A stretch of DNA of 64,000 nt, from assembly GCF_031846525.1 (NCBI RefSeq), contig NZ_JAVRHM010000005.1:62001-126000 (forward strand), given 5' to 3'. Positions 16,997-26,215 of this stretch are shown here, piece by piece; within the stretch, counting starts at the first letter, position 1, and every line of letters begins with the position of its first letter. The stretch is from Autumnicola patrickiae. Its GTDB lineage: Bacteria; Bacteroidota; Bacteroidia; Flavobacteriales; Flavobacteriaceae. The notes beneath the pieces are model-generated. The model saw only the letters and a list, made by a program, of their open reading frames with translations. It was not told the origin of the DNA and did not search any database. The position numbers and the translations under genes are program-made.

Positions 16997-19261
16997 ATGG
17001 AGGATGTTTACATCGTAATGTTAGTGGCTTTGCTTGCTCTGGCAATTACAGATTTGGTGGTAGGGGTAAGTAATGATGCCATCAATTTTTTGAATTCAGC
17101 AATAGGCTCCAAAGCGGTCTCCATGAGAACGATTCTTATAGTGGCAAGTCTTGGAGTTGCCGTTGGCGCTATATTCTCAAGTGGGTTAATGGAAGTTGCG
17201 AGAAAGGGTATTTTCATGCCGGGCCAGTTCTATTTTGAAGAAATTATGATCATATTTATGGCAGTAATGATCACAGATGTGCTTCTTCTTGATTTTTTTA
17301 ATTCCCTTGGTCTTCCAACTTCAACAACAGTCTCTATTGTATTTGAATTATTAGGCGCAGCAGTCTGTATGGCGGCTATAAAAATCTATGCAGACACAGG
17401 GAACATTAGTGAATTATCTTCCTATATAAATACTTCAAAGGCCACAGAAATTATTCTGGGAATATTTCTGGCTGTATTTATTGCTTTTATTGTAGGTGCG
17501 GTTGTACAATATGTTTCCCGGCTTATTTTTTCCTTTCAGTATGACAAGAAGATAAAGTATGTAGGAGCGCTTTTTGGTGGTGTTTCTTTAACGGCGATTT
17601 TGTTTTTTATCCTTATTAAAGGACTGAAAAGTGTCTCTTTTATTTCTGATGGTACAGTGGATTTTATAAATGATAACACTCTGGCAATTATAATTGCTGG
17701 TTTTGTGGTTTTTACCCTCCTCTCGCAATTTGTAATGAGTGTTTTGAAAATAAATATTCTCCGGATAATTATTGTGATAGGTACATTTGCACTTGCACTT
17801 GCTTTTGCAGGAAATGACCTTGTGAATTTTATTGGAGTACCTATAGCGGCCTGGCAATCTTTCGAAATTTGGCAATCTGCTTATCAGTCTTCAGGTATTT
17901 TACCTTCAGAATTATTAATGACAGATTTATCCGGAGAAGTTGCTACTCCGGAAATATTTTTGGTTCTGGCAGGAGTGGTTATGGTAGTTACAATCTGGTT
18001 TTCCAAAAAAGCACGATCTGTAGTCGATACGGGGGTAAATCTTGCCCGGCAGGGCGATGGCGAAGAACGTTTTGAACCTAATTTCCTGTCCCGGACTATA
18101 GTTAGATATTCTGTTCTTTTTGGAAATGCAGTGTCAGTGGTTGTTCCTTCTCCCTTAAAGAAACGAATAGACAATAAGTTTAATAAACCTACCTCCCATG
18201 TTAGAAGTAAAAGATTAGATGCTCCTGCATTCGACATGGTGAGAGCTTCTGTAAACCTGGTGGTAGCAAGTATCCTAATCTCCATAGGGACTAGCCTAAA
18301 ATTACCATTATCGACCACATATGTGACATTTATGGTAGCAATGGGAACATCATTATCAGATCGTGCCTGGGATCGTGAAAGTGCGGTGTACAGAGTGGCA
18401 GGTGTGTTAAATGTCGTTGGTGGATGGTTTGTAACTGCCCTGGTTGCATTTACTGCAGCAGCTCTTTTTGCTGCTGTAATATATTATGGTGGAACGATTG
18501 CTCTTGCTGTGCTCATTATTATTGCAGCTGTCCTTGTGGTGCGAAGTAGCATTTTGCATTCAAAAAAATCTAAAGAAGAAAAAAATAAAAAGCGTTATAA
18601 TCGTGCAGATATAATTACTATTAATGAAATTACTTCTGAAACTTCAGAAAATATTTCCAGTGTGATTGGTGGTGTTAATAAGATGTATACCAAAACAGTT
18701 GACAATTTGGGGTATCATGATCTCGGAAAACTTAAAAAGAATAATAAAGCAATTAAAAAACTGGAGAAAGAAGTAGATGAATTAAAAGGGAATATATTTT
18801 ATTTCATAAAATCCCTTGATGAAGATTCTGTAGAAGCCAGTAAATTTTACATCCTGATTCTTGATTACTTGCAGGATATGGTACAATCTATAAGCTTTAT
18901 TACCCGTAACAGCTATAACCACGTTCACAATAATCACAAGAACTTAAAGTTTAACCAGATACGGGATCTGAAAAAGATCGATGAGAAAATGCAGATCCTT
19001 TTTGATGAAATAAAAACTCTTTTTGATAACCACGAATTTGGAGATATAGAGCGGGTGCTTTCAGAAAAACAGGAGCTTTTGGATTCTATTTCTGATTTAA
19101 TTCAGAAACAGATTAATCGCATTCGTACTTCAGAAACTAGTCCCAAAAATTCGAAACTATATTTTGGTCTGCTTCTGGAAACAAAAGATCTGGTAAGCTC
19201 TACTATGAGCCTGTTGCAACTTTTTCAGGATTTTTATACAGAGGCTAAGAGTACCTTGTGA
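16997..19261 (+). CDS. PiT family inorganic phosphate transporter with a C-terminal PhoU-like domain
   Basis: A secondary transporter for phosphate, 754 residues from the ATG at 16997. The two inverted PHO4 repeats are seen as VGVSNDAINFLNSAIGS near residue 18 and FAGNDLVNFIGVPIAAW in the second half, each with the ND signature, plus LSTTYVTFMVAMGTSL. After about residue 530 comes a long helical, charged region resembling PhoU domains, fused to the transporter. The TTG start five codons upstream is less likely because ATG gives the standard N-terminus MEDVYIVMLV. Confidence 0.88.
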   Translation: MEDVYIVMLVALLALAITDLVVGVSNDAINFLNSAIGSKAVSMRTILIVASLGVAVGAIFSSGLMEVARKGIFMPGQFYFEEIMIIFMAVMITDVLLLDFFNSLGLPTSTTVSIVFELLGAAVCMAAIKIYADTGNISELSSYINTSKATEIILGIFLAVFIAFIVGAVVQYVSRLIFSFQYDKKIKYVGALFGGVSLTAILFFILIKGLKSVSFISDGTVDFINDNTLAIIIAGFVVFTLLSQFVMSVLKINILRIIIVIGTFALALAFAGNDLVNFIGVPIAAWQSFEIWQSAYQSSGILPSELLMTDLSGEVATPEIFLVLAGVVMVVTIWFSKKARSVVDTGVNLARQGDGEERFEPNFLSRTIVRYSVLFGNAVSVVVPSPLKKRIDNKFNKPTSHVRSKRLDAPAFDMVRASVNLVVASILISIGTSLKLPLSTTYVTFMVAMGTSLSDRAWDRESAVYRVAGVLNVVGGWFVTALVAFTAAALFAAVIYYGGTIALAVLIIIAAVLVVRSSILHSKKSKEEKNKKRYNRADIITINEITSETSENISSVIGGVNKMYTKTVDNLGYHDLGKLKKNNKAIKKLEKEVDELKGNIFYFIKSLDEDSVEASKFYILILDYLQDMVQSISFITRNSYNHVHNNHKNLKFNQIRDLKKIDEKMQILFDEIKTLFDNHEFGDIERVLSEKQELLDSISDLIQKQINRIRTSETSPKNSKLYFGLLLETKDLVSSTMSLLQLFQDFYTEAKSTL

Positions 19262-19266
19262 ATAAA

Positions 19267-19299
19267 GAAAAAGCCATAACGCTAACCGTTAATGGCTTC
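19267..19299. terminator. Bidirectional terminator between pit and nfu
   Basis: AAGCCATAACG pairs with CGTTAATGGCTT (one bulged base). It is preceded by an A run and overlaps the nfu stop codon, so it can end transcripts of both converging genes. Confidence 0.6.
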
Positions 19300-20199
19300 T
19301 ACAGTTTCTACTTTATCCCTAAGCATATCCCTAAGCATCGTTTCTATTCCATTTTTTAAAGTCATTGTGGAAGAAGGGCAACCACTGCAAGCTCCCTGCA
19401 AAATTACTTTTACAGTTTTTGTATCTGCGTCGTAGGATTCAAACAGAATATTTCCTCCATCACTTGCTACTGCTGGTTTAATATATTCGTCCAGTATGGC
19501 AATTACTTGCTGGGAAGTGTCGTCTAATCCGCTTAATTTTACTTTTGTTTCCTGGGAATTGTATTTTTCTTCTTTTTCTTGTGCTGATGCAGCTTCAGCA
19601 GAAATTACTTCATTTCCTTCCTGAAGAAAAGCGGTGATAAATTCTCTTATTTCTATGGTGATATCATTCCAATCGGCAACTTCATATTTATTAATGGATA
19701 CATAATTCTCATCAATAAATACTTCCTTTACAAAAGGGAAGTGGAAAAGCTTTTGAGCTAAGGGAGCGTCTTTTGCGTCATCAATATTTTTAAATTCAGC
19801 CGCGTTTATAACAAGTTTTTTATTTGCAACAAACTTCATTACCGCTGGATTAGGTGTGCTTTCAGCATATACAGTAACAGGGATATTTTTTGATTTTTCC
19901 TCTTTTACCTTTATAACAGGACTACCGGAATTAAGATATTCTTCGATTTGCTGAGCTACTTCCTCCTCTACATCTTTCCAATCGACAATATCGTATTTTT
20001 CAAGCGCAACAAAATTTTGCGCGATATAAACTGTTTTTACAAAAGGAAGGTAAAATAATTGCTGAGCCAACGGGGAGGCAGAGGCTTCATCTATATTTTT
20101 AAATTCGAAGCTTTCGTGCTGTGTCAGGAACTTGTTAGTTTCAAATTTAACAATTCCCGGTTGGTTTGTGTGCTGAATATTTATTTTAAAGGTATCCAT
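19282..20199 (-). CDS. Nfu/NifU-type Fe-S cluster carrier with a duplicated N-terminal domain
   Basis: This 305-residue protein carries Fe-S clusters to target enzymes. The C-terminal NifU domain has the cluster-binding pair Cys271 and Cys274 (GACSGCPSST), preceded by PAVASDGGNI. In front of it are two copies of the Nfu N-terminal domain (about residues 1-90 and 107-195), shown by the paired motifs PLAQQLFYLPFVKTVYI and PLAQKLFHFPFVKEVFI. The linker (about 200-220) is charged. The domain doubling distinguishes it from the shorter NfuA type. Confidence 0.88.
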   Translation of the reverse strand: MDTFKINIQHTNQPGIVKFETNKFLTQHESFEFKNIDEASASPLAQQLFYLPFVKTVYIAQNFVALEKYDIVDWKDVEEEVAQQIEEYLNSGSPVIKVKEEKSKNIPVTVYAESTPNPAVMKFVANKKLVINAAEFKNIDDAKDAPLAQKLFHFPFVKEVFIDENYVSINKYEVADWNDITIEIREFITAFLQEGNEVISAEAASAQEKEEKYNSQETKVKLSGLDDTSQQVIAILDEYIKPAVASDGGNILFESYDADTKTVKVILQGACSGCPSSTMTLKNGIETMLRDMLRDKVETVEAING

Positions 20200-20260
20200 A
20201 TCAAATTTTATTACAAAAATACTAAAGAAAAGTCATGTAATCTATATATTTACTGCACTT

Positions 20261-21322
20261 ATGGGGACTATTAGTTTATTAAAATTCCGACAGTTACATC
20301 GGTTTATTTTCATTTTTTATGGGAGCAGAATAAGAGACAACCTATTTATTCTTCTCATATTTATTTTCTCTCTTCAGACTACTGCTCAGGAGGTCATTCC
20401 AACCTACTCAGATTACCTTACAGATAATCTTTTTTTATTGCACCCATCAATGGCTGGCGCAGCGAATATGAACCAAATTAGATTAACGGCCAGGCAGCAA
20501 TGGTTTGACGTAGAAAATGCACCCAGCTTACAAACCTTGAGTATTAATGGAAGAGTAGGTGACAAAATAGGTCTGGGAGGGATACTTTTTAATGATTCCA
20601 ACGGAAATTTTTCTAAGAGTGGAGCTTATGCAACCTTTGCTTATCATTTAATGTTTTCACGAAGCAATGTAGACCTTAATCAATTATCTTTTGGGATTAG
20701 TGGGGGGTTAATACAGCACAGGCTCGATCAAAGTGGTTTTACAGAATTTGATCCTGCGCTGGGCGGAAGTAATGCTGATATATATGCCAATATGGATTTT
20801 GGGGTGTCTTATTATTATATGAACTTCTATAGCCATTTTGCGGCAAAGAATCTTTTGTCAGTTAAACGAGATTTATTTTTTTCTAATGCAGTTCCCAGTA
20901 ATCAGAGAAAATATTTTGCTTCGGCAGGATATATTTTTGAGGAAGTTTCTGATGACTTTAGTCTGGAGCCTTCCCTTTTATTTCAATTAAAAGAGGCGAC
21001 AAATGAAAAAGCTATAGATCTTAATCTTAAAGCTTACAGAGATATGAATTTTGGTCAGTTTTGGGGAGGTTTATCCTATAGAAATAACTTTGAAGGGGCG
21101 GAGTATGCCGAAGAGGGAGAAGAATTAAGAAATCAGCTTTCAAGTTATATTACTCCTTTTGTAGGGGCTAATTATAATAATTTTCTGGTTGGCTATACTT
21201 TTACATATCAATTAAATTCTCTAGTTTTAAGTAATAATGGTTTTCACCAGATTACGCTGGGATATAATTTTGGAAAAAGCAGGAAGCGTTACGACTGTAA
21301 ATGTCCCGCGGTAAATTACTAG
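20261..21322 (+). CDS. Type IX secretion system membrane protein, PorP/SprF family
   Basis: This 353-residue outer-membrane barrel protein has the PorP/SprF pattern: PTYSDYLTDNLFLLHPSMAGAAN just after the signal peptide (split over the family's conserved start), RLTARQQWFDV, and a final strand HQITLGYNFG. These proteins work with T9SS adhesins that carry type B C-terminal domains. The N-terminus before the hydrophobic segment (FILLIFIFSLQTTAQ, after residue 29) is unusually long, so the true start may be a later non-ATG codon. It overlaps the converging murI gene by 4 bases. Confidence 0.82.
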   Translation: MGTISLLKFRQLHRFIFIFYGSRIRDNLFILLIFIFSLQTTAQEVIPTYSDYLTDNLFLLHPSMAGAANMNQIRLTARQQWFDVENAPSLQTLSINGRVGDKIGLGGILFNDSNGNFSKSGAYATFAYHLMFSRSNVDLNQLSFGISGGLIQHRLDQSGFTEFDPALGGSNADIYANMDFGVSYYYMNFYSHFAAKNLLSVKRDLFFSNAVPSNQRKYFASAGYIFEEVSDDFSLEPSLLFQLKEATNEKAIDLNLKAYRDMNFGQFWGGLSYRNNFEGAEYAEEGEELRNQLSSYITPFVGANYNNFLVGYTFTYQLNSLVLSNNGFHQITLGYNFGKSRKRYDCKCPAVNY

Positions 21323-22110
21323 AATTCCAGGAAAGAAACAGGATATCGATTTTCCTCTGAATTTATAAGATCTGCCAGAACCAAGGGATCTTTATTGGTG
21401 AAGAATTCAGGAATATGGCGATCCAAGGTTGAGGAGTTTAGTAATTCATCTTTGGTAAGTACAGCTTTGGTTTGCCGGGCTACCGCCTCTCCTGAATCAA
21501 TAATCTGCACATCCTCAGGCAATATTTTTTTCAAAGTGGGGATGAGGTAGGGATAATGGCTGCAACCCAGTACCAGGTAGTCAATTTTTTCCCGGAGCAT
21601 AGGTTTCAGAAGCTCCTTTAATAAATTTTCTGTTTCATAAGAATCTTTTTTCCCGCTTTCGATTAGCTCTACTAATCCATTGCCTTCTACTTCAATCACT
21701 TTAATGTTCTGGGCATATAATTCTGATGTTTTAGAGAAAAGGGCACTGCTAAGAGTTCCTTTAGTGGCGAGAATTCCTATTGCCTTAGTCTGGGACTTAA
21801 GGGCGGCAGGTTTAATGGCGGGCTCAATTCCTATAAAGGGAATATTATAATGTAATCTTAATGTTTGAATAGCATTAGTAGTGGCAGTATTACAGGCTAC
21901 CACAATTACCTTGCAGTTCATGGATAGTAGTTTCTCAGTATTTTTTTTACTGAGGTTAACAATTTCCTCAACTGTTTTTTTTCCATAAGGTGCATTTCTA
22001 CTGTCGGCGAGATAAATAGTTTTTTCGTGTGGTAACAGGCTAAAAATTTCTTTCCAGATGGAAGTGCCGCCTACCCCAGAATCAAAAATACCAATAGGAT
22101 TAGAACTCAT
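21319..22110 (-). CDS. murI: Glutamate racemase
   Basis: This 263-residue enzyme makes D-glutamate for peptidoglycan. The two catalytic cysteines are visible in VVACNTATTNAI and LGCSHYPYLIP, and the N-terminal IGIFDSGVGGTSIWKEI is the family signature. Its start lies 14 bases after a strong hairpin that follows ompH, so it is either transcribed by read-through or from a promoter hidden inside ompH. Confidence 0.95.
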   Translation of the reverse strand: MSSNPIGIFDSGVGGTSIWKEIFSLLPHEKTIYLADSRNAPYGKKTVEEIVNLSKKNTEKLLSMNCKVIVVACNTATTNAIQTLRLHYNIPFIGIEPAIKPAALKSQTKAIGILATKGTLSSALFSKTSELYAQNIKVIEVEGNGLVELIESGKKDSYETENLLKELLKPMLREKIDYLVLGCSHYPYLIPTLKKILPEDVQIIDSGEAVARQTKAVLTKDELLNSSTLDRHIPEFFTNKDPLVLADLINSEENRYPVSFLEF

Positions 22111-22123
22111 AGATACAAAAATA

Positions 22124-22153
22124 AAAACTGCGCAGGATTACTGCGCAGTTTTT
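22124..22153 (-). terminator. Terminator hairpin between ompH and murI
   Basis: AACTGCGCAG and CTGCGCAGTT form a perfect 10-bp stem with a 5-nt loop, flanked by A and T runs on both sides, so it works on either strand. It ends the porG-ompH operon on the minus strand and sits directly upstream of the murI start. Confidence 0.85.
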
Positions 22154-22177
22154 CAATTTATTATTTTAAGGCTAAAA

Positions 22178-22687
22178 TTACATTCCCAATTCCTTTTTAA
22201 CATCGGGCATAAGATCATAACCGTCAGCAAGTATAACTCCGGTTCCTGTAGTAGAGTCAAGTACATAATCATACCCTTTAGCTCTTGCTACTTTTTGAAT
22301 AGCTCCACGTGCTTTTTCAATTACCGGGGCAATAAGTTCATTCTGTTTTTTCTGAAGTTCCTGTCTGGCTTTTTGGCTATGCTCCTGGATTCTTCTTTGA
22401 GTCATTTGCATTTCCTGAGAACGTTTTTGATTCTCTTCATCAGTTACTGTTTCAACTTCAGCCTGATACCTTTGCATGGTACTTTGAGCTTCTGTCAGCA
22501 TATCATTGATTTCAGCATCGTAAGTTTTTTCAAGTTTTTCCAGTTGAGTCATAGCATCACTATAAGCCGGCATAGATTCAACCAGATCCTGTGTTGCTAC
22601 ATGTGCAACTTTAGACTGTGCGTTTGTAAAAGCTGTAGCTCCAACGGTTAATGCTAAAGCTATTAAAAGTGTTCTGAATTGTTTCAT
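22178..22687 (-). CDS. OmpH/Skp family periplasmic chaperone 2
   Basis: This 169-residue Skp-like chaperone escorts unfolded outer-membrane proteins to the BAM complex. A signal peptide (ending TAFTNAQ) is followed by KVAHVATQDLVESMPAYSDA, a long coiled coil rich in Glu, Gln and Arg, and the C-terminal strand region GYDYVLDSTTGTGVILADG. It is the last gene of the operon and is followed by a strong terminator. Confidence 0.9.
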   Translation of the reverse strand: MKQFRTLLIALALTVGATAFTNAQSKVAHVATQDLVESMPAYSDAMTQLEKLEKTYDAEINDMLTEAQSTMQRYQAEVETVTDEENQKRSQEMQMTQRRIQEHSQKARQELQKKQNELIAPVIEKARGAIQKVARAKGYDYVLDSTTGTGVILADGYDLMPDVKKELGM

Positions 22688-22719
22688 TTTAATCGTTATT
22701 AGTGTTAAAGTATTTAAAG

Positions 22720-23526
22720 TTAATTAATTGTGTCCTTTTGTTTTCTCAAATTCCTAATGGAATCCATCCTGCGTTGGCGTTCTTCAATTATTTTAGCACG
22801 CCTCTCTTCCAGTTCTTGCTGTTTAGCAGCTTTTATGGAATCTCTTTGTCGCTGCCGCTCAGCCAATATAGCTTCCCGTGCAGTCTGTTTATCCTGAATT
22901 ATTTGTGCCTCTTCATTGATCTTCTCATCCTCTTCTACAGTTCTTTCTTCTGCTATTTCCAGCTCCTGGCGTTCCTGACGTGAATCAATTTGTCTTCTAT
23001 TTGCAGCCCGGTTAATACTCCTAAGAACCTGATCACTTATATCATGCTCTTCTGCGGCATATAACATTCCTGTATCTGCTGTGCGATCGAAGACCATATC
23101 TAAATTCCTGTTTTCAGAGATTTCTCTAACCGCTGTAAAAACCTGATCCTGGATTGGCCGTACAAGCTGCTTTTTTTGTATCAGGTAATCTCCATTGGGC
23201 CCAAATCTTTTTTGCTGATAATCCAGCGCTTGTTCTTCCTGGTATGCTATTTCTTCTTCACGCTCTTCTATTAATTCCCGTGTAAGAAGTGCTCTTTCGT
23301 TCTCAAGTCTGGATTTCATTTGCTCAATATCCCTTTTTTTTGCTTCAACTTCAGATCTCCATTCCTGAACCCTTGAATCGAGTTGAGAAGAAGCTTCCTG
23401 GTATTGAGGAACGTTTTGTAGAATATATTCCATATCGACATAACCAATGCGGAAGGTTTTTTGTGCCTGTAAACCCTTTCCGGAAAAAAGTATTAATAAT
23501 GTCAAACAGAAAACTCTATTTTTCAT
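22720..23526 (-). CDS. OmpH/Skp family periplasmic chaperone 1
   Basis: This 268-residue Skp-like protein, counted from MKNRVFCLTLLILF, is a proper signal peptide start; longer in-frame starts reach back into bamA. After IGYVDMEYILQNVPQY comes a long coiled coil, then the core end NLDMVFDRTADTGMLYA. An extra C-terminal tail of about 100 residues is very rich in Arg, Glu and Gln (AERQRQRDSIKAAKQ), making it longer than typical Skp. It sits between bamA and the second ompH. Confidence 0.85.
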   Translation of the reverse strand: MKNRVFCLTLLILFSGKGLQAQKTFRIGYVDMEYILQNVPQYQEASSQLDSRVQEWRSEVEAKKRDIEQMKSRLENERALLTRELIEEREEEIAYQEEQALDYQQKRFGPNGDYLIQKKQLVRPIQDQVFTAVREISENRNLDMVFDRTADTGMLYAAEEHDISDQVLRSINRAANRRQIDSRQERQELEIAEERTVEEDEKINEEAQIIQDKQTAREAILAERQRQRDSIKAAKQQELEERRAKIIEERQRRMDSIRNLRKQKDTIN

Positions 23527-23557
23527 ATTCTGGAATATAGAAAATACCGTGCCAAAT

Positions 23558-26215
23558 TTAAAACTGCTGGTTGAGAATAAAATGTGTTTCCCAGCCATGG
23601 GGTCCCTGTTCTCCTACAACGGGATCGAAACCATAACCGAAATCAATTCCTAATAAACCGAACATCGGCATAAATATCCTGATACCTGCCCCAGCCGATC
23701 TGTTTAACTGAAATGGATTAAAATCCCGAAAATTGTCATAAGAAGCACCCCCTTCAACAAAGCTCAGTGCATAAATAGAGGCTGATTGCTTCAGGGTTAT
23801 AGGGAAACGTAATTCTAAGGAATATTTATTGTAAATAGTGGCTCCGTCATCTGTTGCTCCTGTAGGGCGATCCAATGGAACTACAGATTGGTTTGCATAG
23901 CCCCTTAACTGTATAGTTTCCCTGCCGTCAAGACTAAAAGCTCCTAAACCATCACCTCCTACGTAAAAACGTTCAAAAGGTGGAATTCCTCTTTCATTAT
24001 TGTAAGCACCAAGAAATCCAAATTCTGAATTTGTTCTTAAAACAAGGTTCTTATTACTTCCGAAATTGGCTAAAGTCGTGTACCATGTACCATTAAATTT
24101 AATTTTATAAAATTCGAGCCACTTGAATTTTTCCTGGTCTACTTTTCTCTGGTCTGGAATCGCATTTTCTGGTGCCACTCTTTGCCCGTTAGCGCCAATA
24201 AAATTACCCTCTGCATCTTTTAATTGAAATTCTTCCTGCTCTCCTAAATTTGCGTAGTCTGTTCCATTCCACAAGGAGTAAGGAGGGGTTAACTTAGCAG
24301 TTAATCTAAACTGAGACCCTCCAATTGGGAAAACAGGATTTGTATAGGTATTATCCCGGGTTAACCCGAAGGTATAAGTAAAATTATTAGAATAGCCGTC
24401 CCCGAAGGTAAACAGCCCTGTGTTATAGTTATTGAGATCATATCTCTGGAAACCTACTGCATGAGAAACTGTCATAAACCTGTCTGGAACACTTAAACGT
24501 TTGGCTAAGCCTACGCTTACTCCAAGAATGTCAAAACTTCTGGTTTTATCTGCTCTTCTGCTCAGGTAGTCGAATAGAAACTGTCGTGTATAGCTAAAAG
24601 ATGTAGAAAAACTTACCGGCTTTACACCCCCTAACCATGGCTCCCGGAAGGAAAGGCTGTAAGTCTGATAAAAAGTACTGGCCTGGGCTCTAAGGGAGAG
24701 GCTTTGGCCATCACCCATTGGTACAGGTTTATATGATTCTTTATCAAAAATACCCGCAATAGAAAAATTATTAAAAGAGAGCCCTAAAGTACCAATAAAA
24801 CCGCCGCCGCCATAACCACCTTGTAATTCTATCTGGCTTGCTCCTGCCTCTACTACAGAATATTCTAAATCTAAAGTACCTGTATTAGGGTTGGGATCTA
24901 TAAGATTAGGGCTTAACTGTTCAGCATCAAAGAAGCCTAATCTACCCAATTCGCGCAAGGTGCCCATTATATTGGCTTTGCTGTACTTTTCCCCCGGTTT
25001 TGTAAGAAGTTCTCTATAGATTACGTTGTCTTTTGTTCTATCGTTTCCTGTAACTCTTATTTTATTAAAATAAGCTTCTTTACCTTCAGAAATTCTAACT
25101 TCAAAATCTATGGTGTCATTTTCAACACTTGTTTCCACAAGGTTTATGTTTGAAAAAAGATATCCATTGTTCTGGTATAAATTTGTGAGATCCTGGGCAT
25201 CAGGTTTTGTGTTGTCCATGATCCTTTTATCCAATAAAACTCCATTATAAATATCGCCTTCCTGAATTCCAAAAACCCGAGACAGTTGTTCGTCTGTATA
25301 AACGCTGTTCCCAACAAATTCTATATCTCCAATATAATAACGGTCACCTTCCTCAATCTTTAATTGCAGAGCGATGGTCTCCTCATCTTTCCGAATCAAA
25401 GAATCGGAAACAATCCGGGCATTTCTAAATCCGTTTTCTTTATATTTATCTATTACGGAAACTTTGTCTTCCTGGTAGTCGCTACGAACAAATTTTGATC
25501 TTTTCCAGATGCGGAAAATATTTTTTTGTTTCGTATTCTTCATGTTACGCCTTAGCTTGGCGTCAGAAAATACTTCGTTTCCAATAAATTCTATATTGTC
25601 AATTTTTACCCGGTCTCCACGATCTACATTTACGACCATATTTACCCTACTGGTTTGTGCCTGGGTGGCCGTGTCTTCTACAGGAATAGTATTAATAGCT
25701 ACTTTGGTATTAAAGTAACCTTCTTTTTTATACTTGTTTTCAATGTAATTTTTAGTTGTCGTAATGAGGTTTTCAGTTACTTTTGTACCTGGCGTCAAGT
25801 TGTTTTCCTCAATTAACTCTTCTTTTTCCCTTTTCTTTTTCACACCTTGAATACGAGCCTGGGCAAGTTGAGGTACCTCCTGAATTTCAAGTTCAAGATC
25901 TGCAACGTTTCCTTCTACATTAGTGATGTAGAAATTAATATCACTAAAACTACCAATATCCCAGAGTTTTTGAACAACTTTACTCAAACGTTCTCCGGGA
26001 ATAAAAATTTCTTCACCTTCTTTTAAGCCAGTGTAGGCGATTACTGTCTGCTCATTAAAGCTGACAGTTCCGGTAACTTTTATGTCACCAATAATATATT
26101 TTTCCCCGTTCGCAAGAGGTAGATCTTGAGCTTGTGTAGATATACTAAAAGTAAATATGAATGCTAAGAGTGTTAAAAATCTCTTTGTGGTGGATGCATT
26201 AACTGAGTTGCTCAC
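23558..26215 (-). CDS. bamA: Outer-membrane protein assembly factor BamA
   Basis: This is the core of the BAM complex that folds beta-barrel proteins into the outer membrane. From the GTG at 26215 it has 885 residues: a signal peptide (FLTLLAFIFTFSISTQAQ), five POTRA domains (about 30-400, with repeats such as KIDNIEFIGNEVFSD and YIGDIEFVGNSVYTD), and a barrel ending in HFILNQQF. The conserved VRGY-type motif appears as LRGYAN. I prefer the GTG start because the longer form (921 residues) extends deep into uppS; even so it overlaps uppS by 17 bases. Confidence 0.92.
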   Translation of the reverse strand: MSNSVNASTTKRFLTLLAFIFTFSISTQAQDLPLANGEKYIIGDIKVTGTVSFNEQTVIAYTGLKEGEEIFIPGERLSKVVQKLWDIGSFSDINFYITNVEGNVADLELEIQEVPQLAQARIQGVKKKREKEELIEENNLTPGTKVTENLITTTKNYIENKYKKEGYFNTKVAINTIPVEDTATQAQTSRVNMVVNVDRGDRVKIDNIEFIGNEVFSDAKLRRNMKNTKQKNIFRIWKRSKFVRSDYQEDKVSVIDKYKENGFRNARIVSDSLIRKDEETIALQLKIEEGDRYYIGDIEFVGNSVYTDEQLSRVFGIQEGDIYNGVLLDKRIMDNTKPDAQDLTNLYQNNGYLFSNINLVETSVENDTIDFEVRISEGKEAYFNKIRVTGNDRTKDNVIYRELLTKPGEKYSKANIMGTLRELGRLGFFDAEQLSPNLIDPNPNTGTLDLEYSVVEAGASQIELQGGYGGGGFIGTLGLSFNNFSIAGIFDKESYKPVPMGDGQSLSLRAQASTFYQTYSLSFREPWLGGVKPVSFSTSFSYTRQFLFDYLSRRADKTRSFDILGVSVGLAKRLSVPDRFMTVSHAVGFQRYDLNNYNTGLFTFGDGYSNNFTYTFGLTRDNTYTNPVFPIGGSQFRLTAKLTPPYSLWNGTDYANLGEQEEFQLKDAEGNFIGANGQRVAPENAIPDQRKVDQEKFKWLEFYKIKFNGTWYTTLANFGSNKNLVLRTNSEFGFLGAYNNERGIPPFERFYVGGDGLGAFSLDGRETIQLRGYANQSVVPLDRPTGATDDGATIYNKYSLELRFPITLKQSASIYALSFVEGGASYDNFRDFNPFQLNRSAGAGIRIFMPMFGLLGIDFGYGFDPVVGEQGPHGWETHFILNQQF

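Noticed and set aside
22058..22983. Long plus-strand ORFs opposite the two ompH genes
   Set aside because: They are antisense shadows of the coiled-coil coding sequence; the opposite strand has signal peptides, family motifs and operon context.
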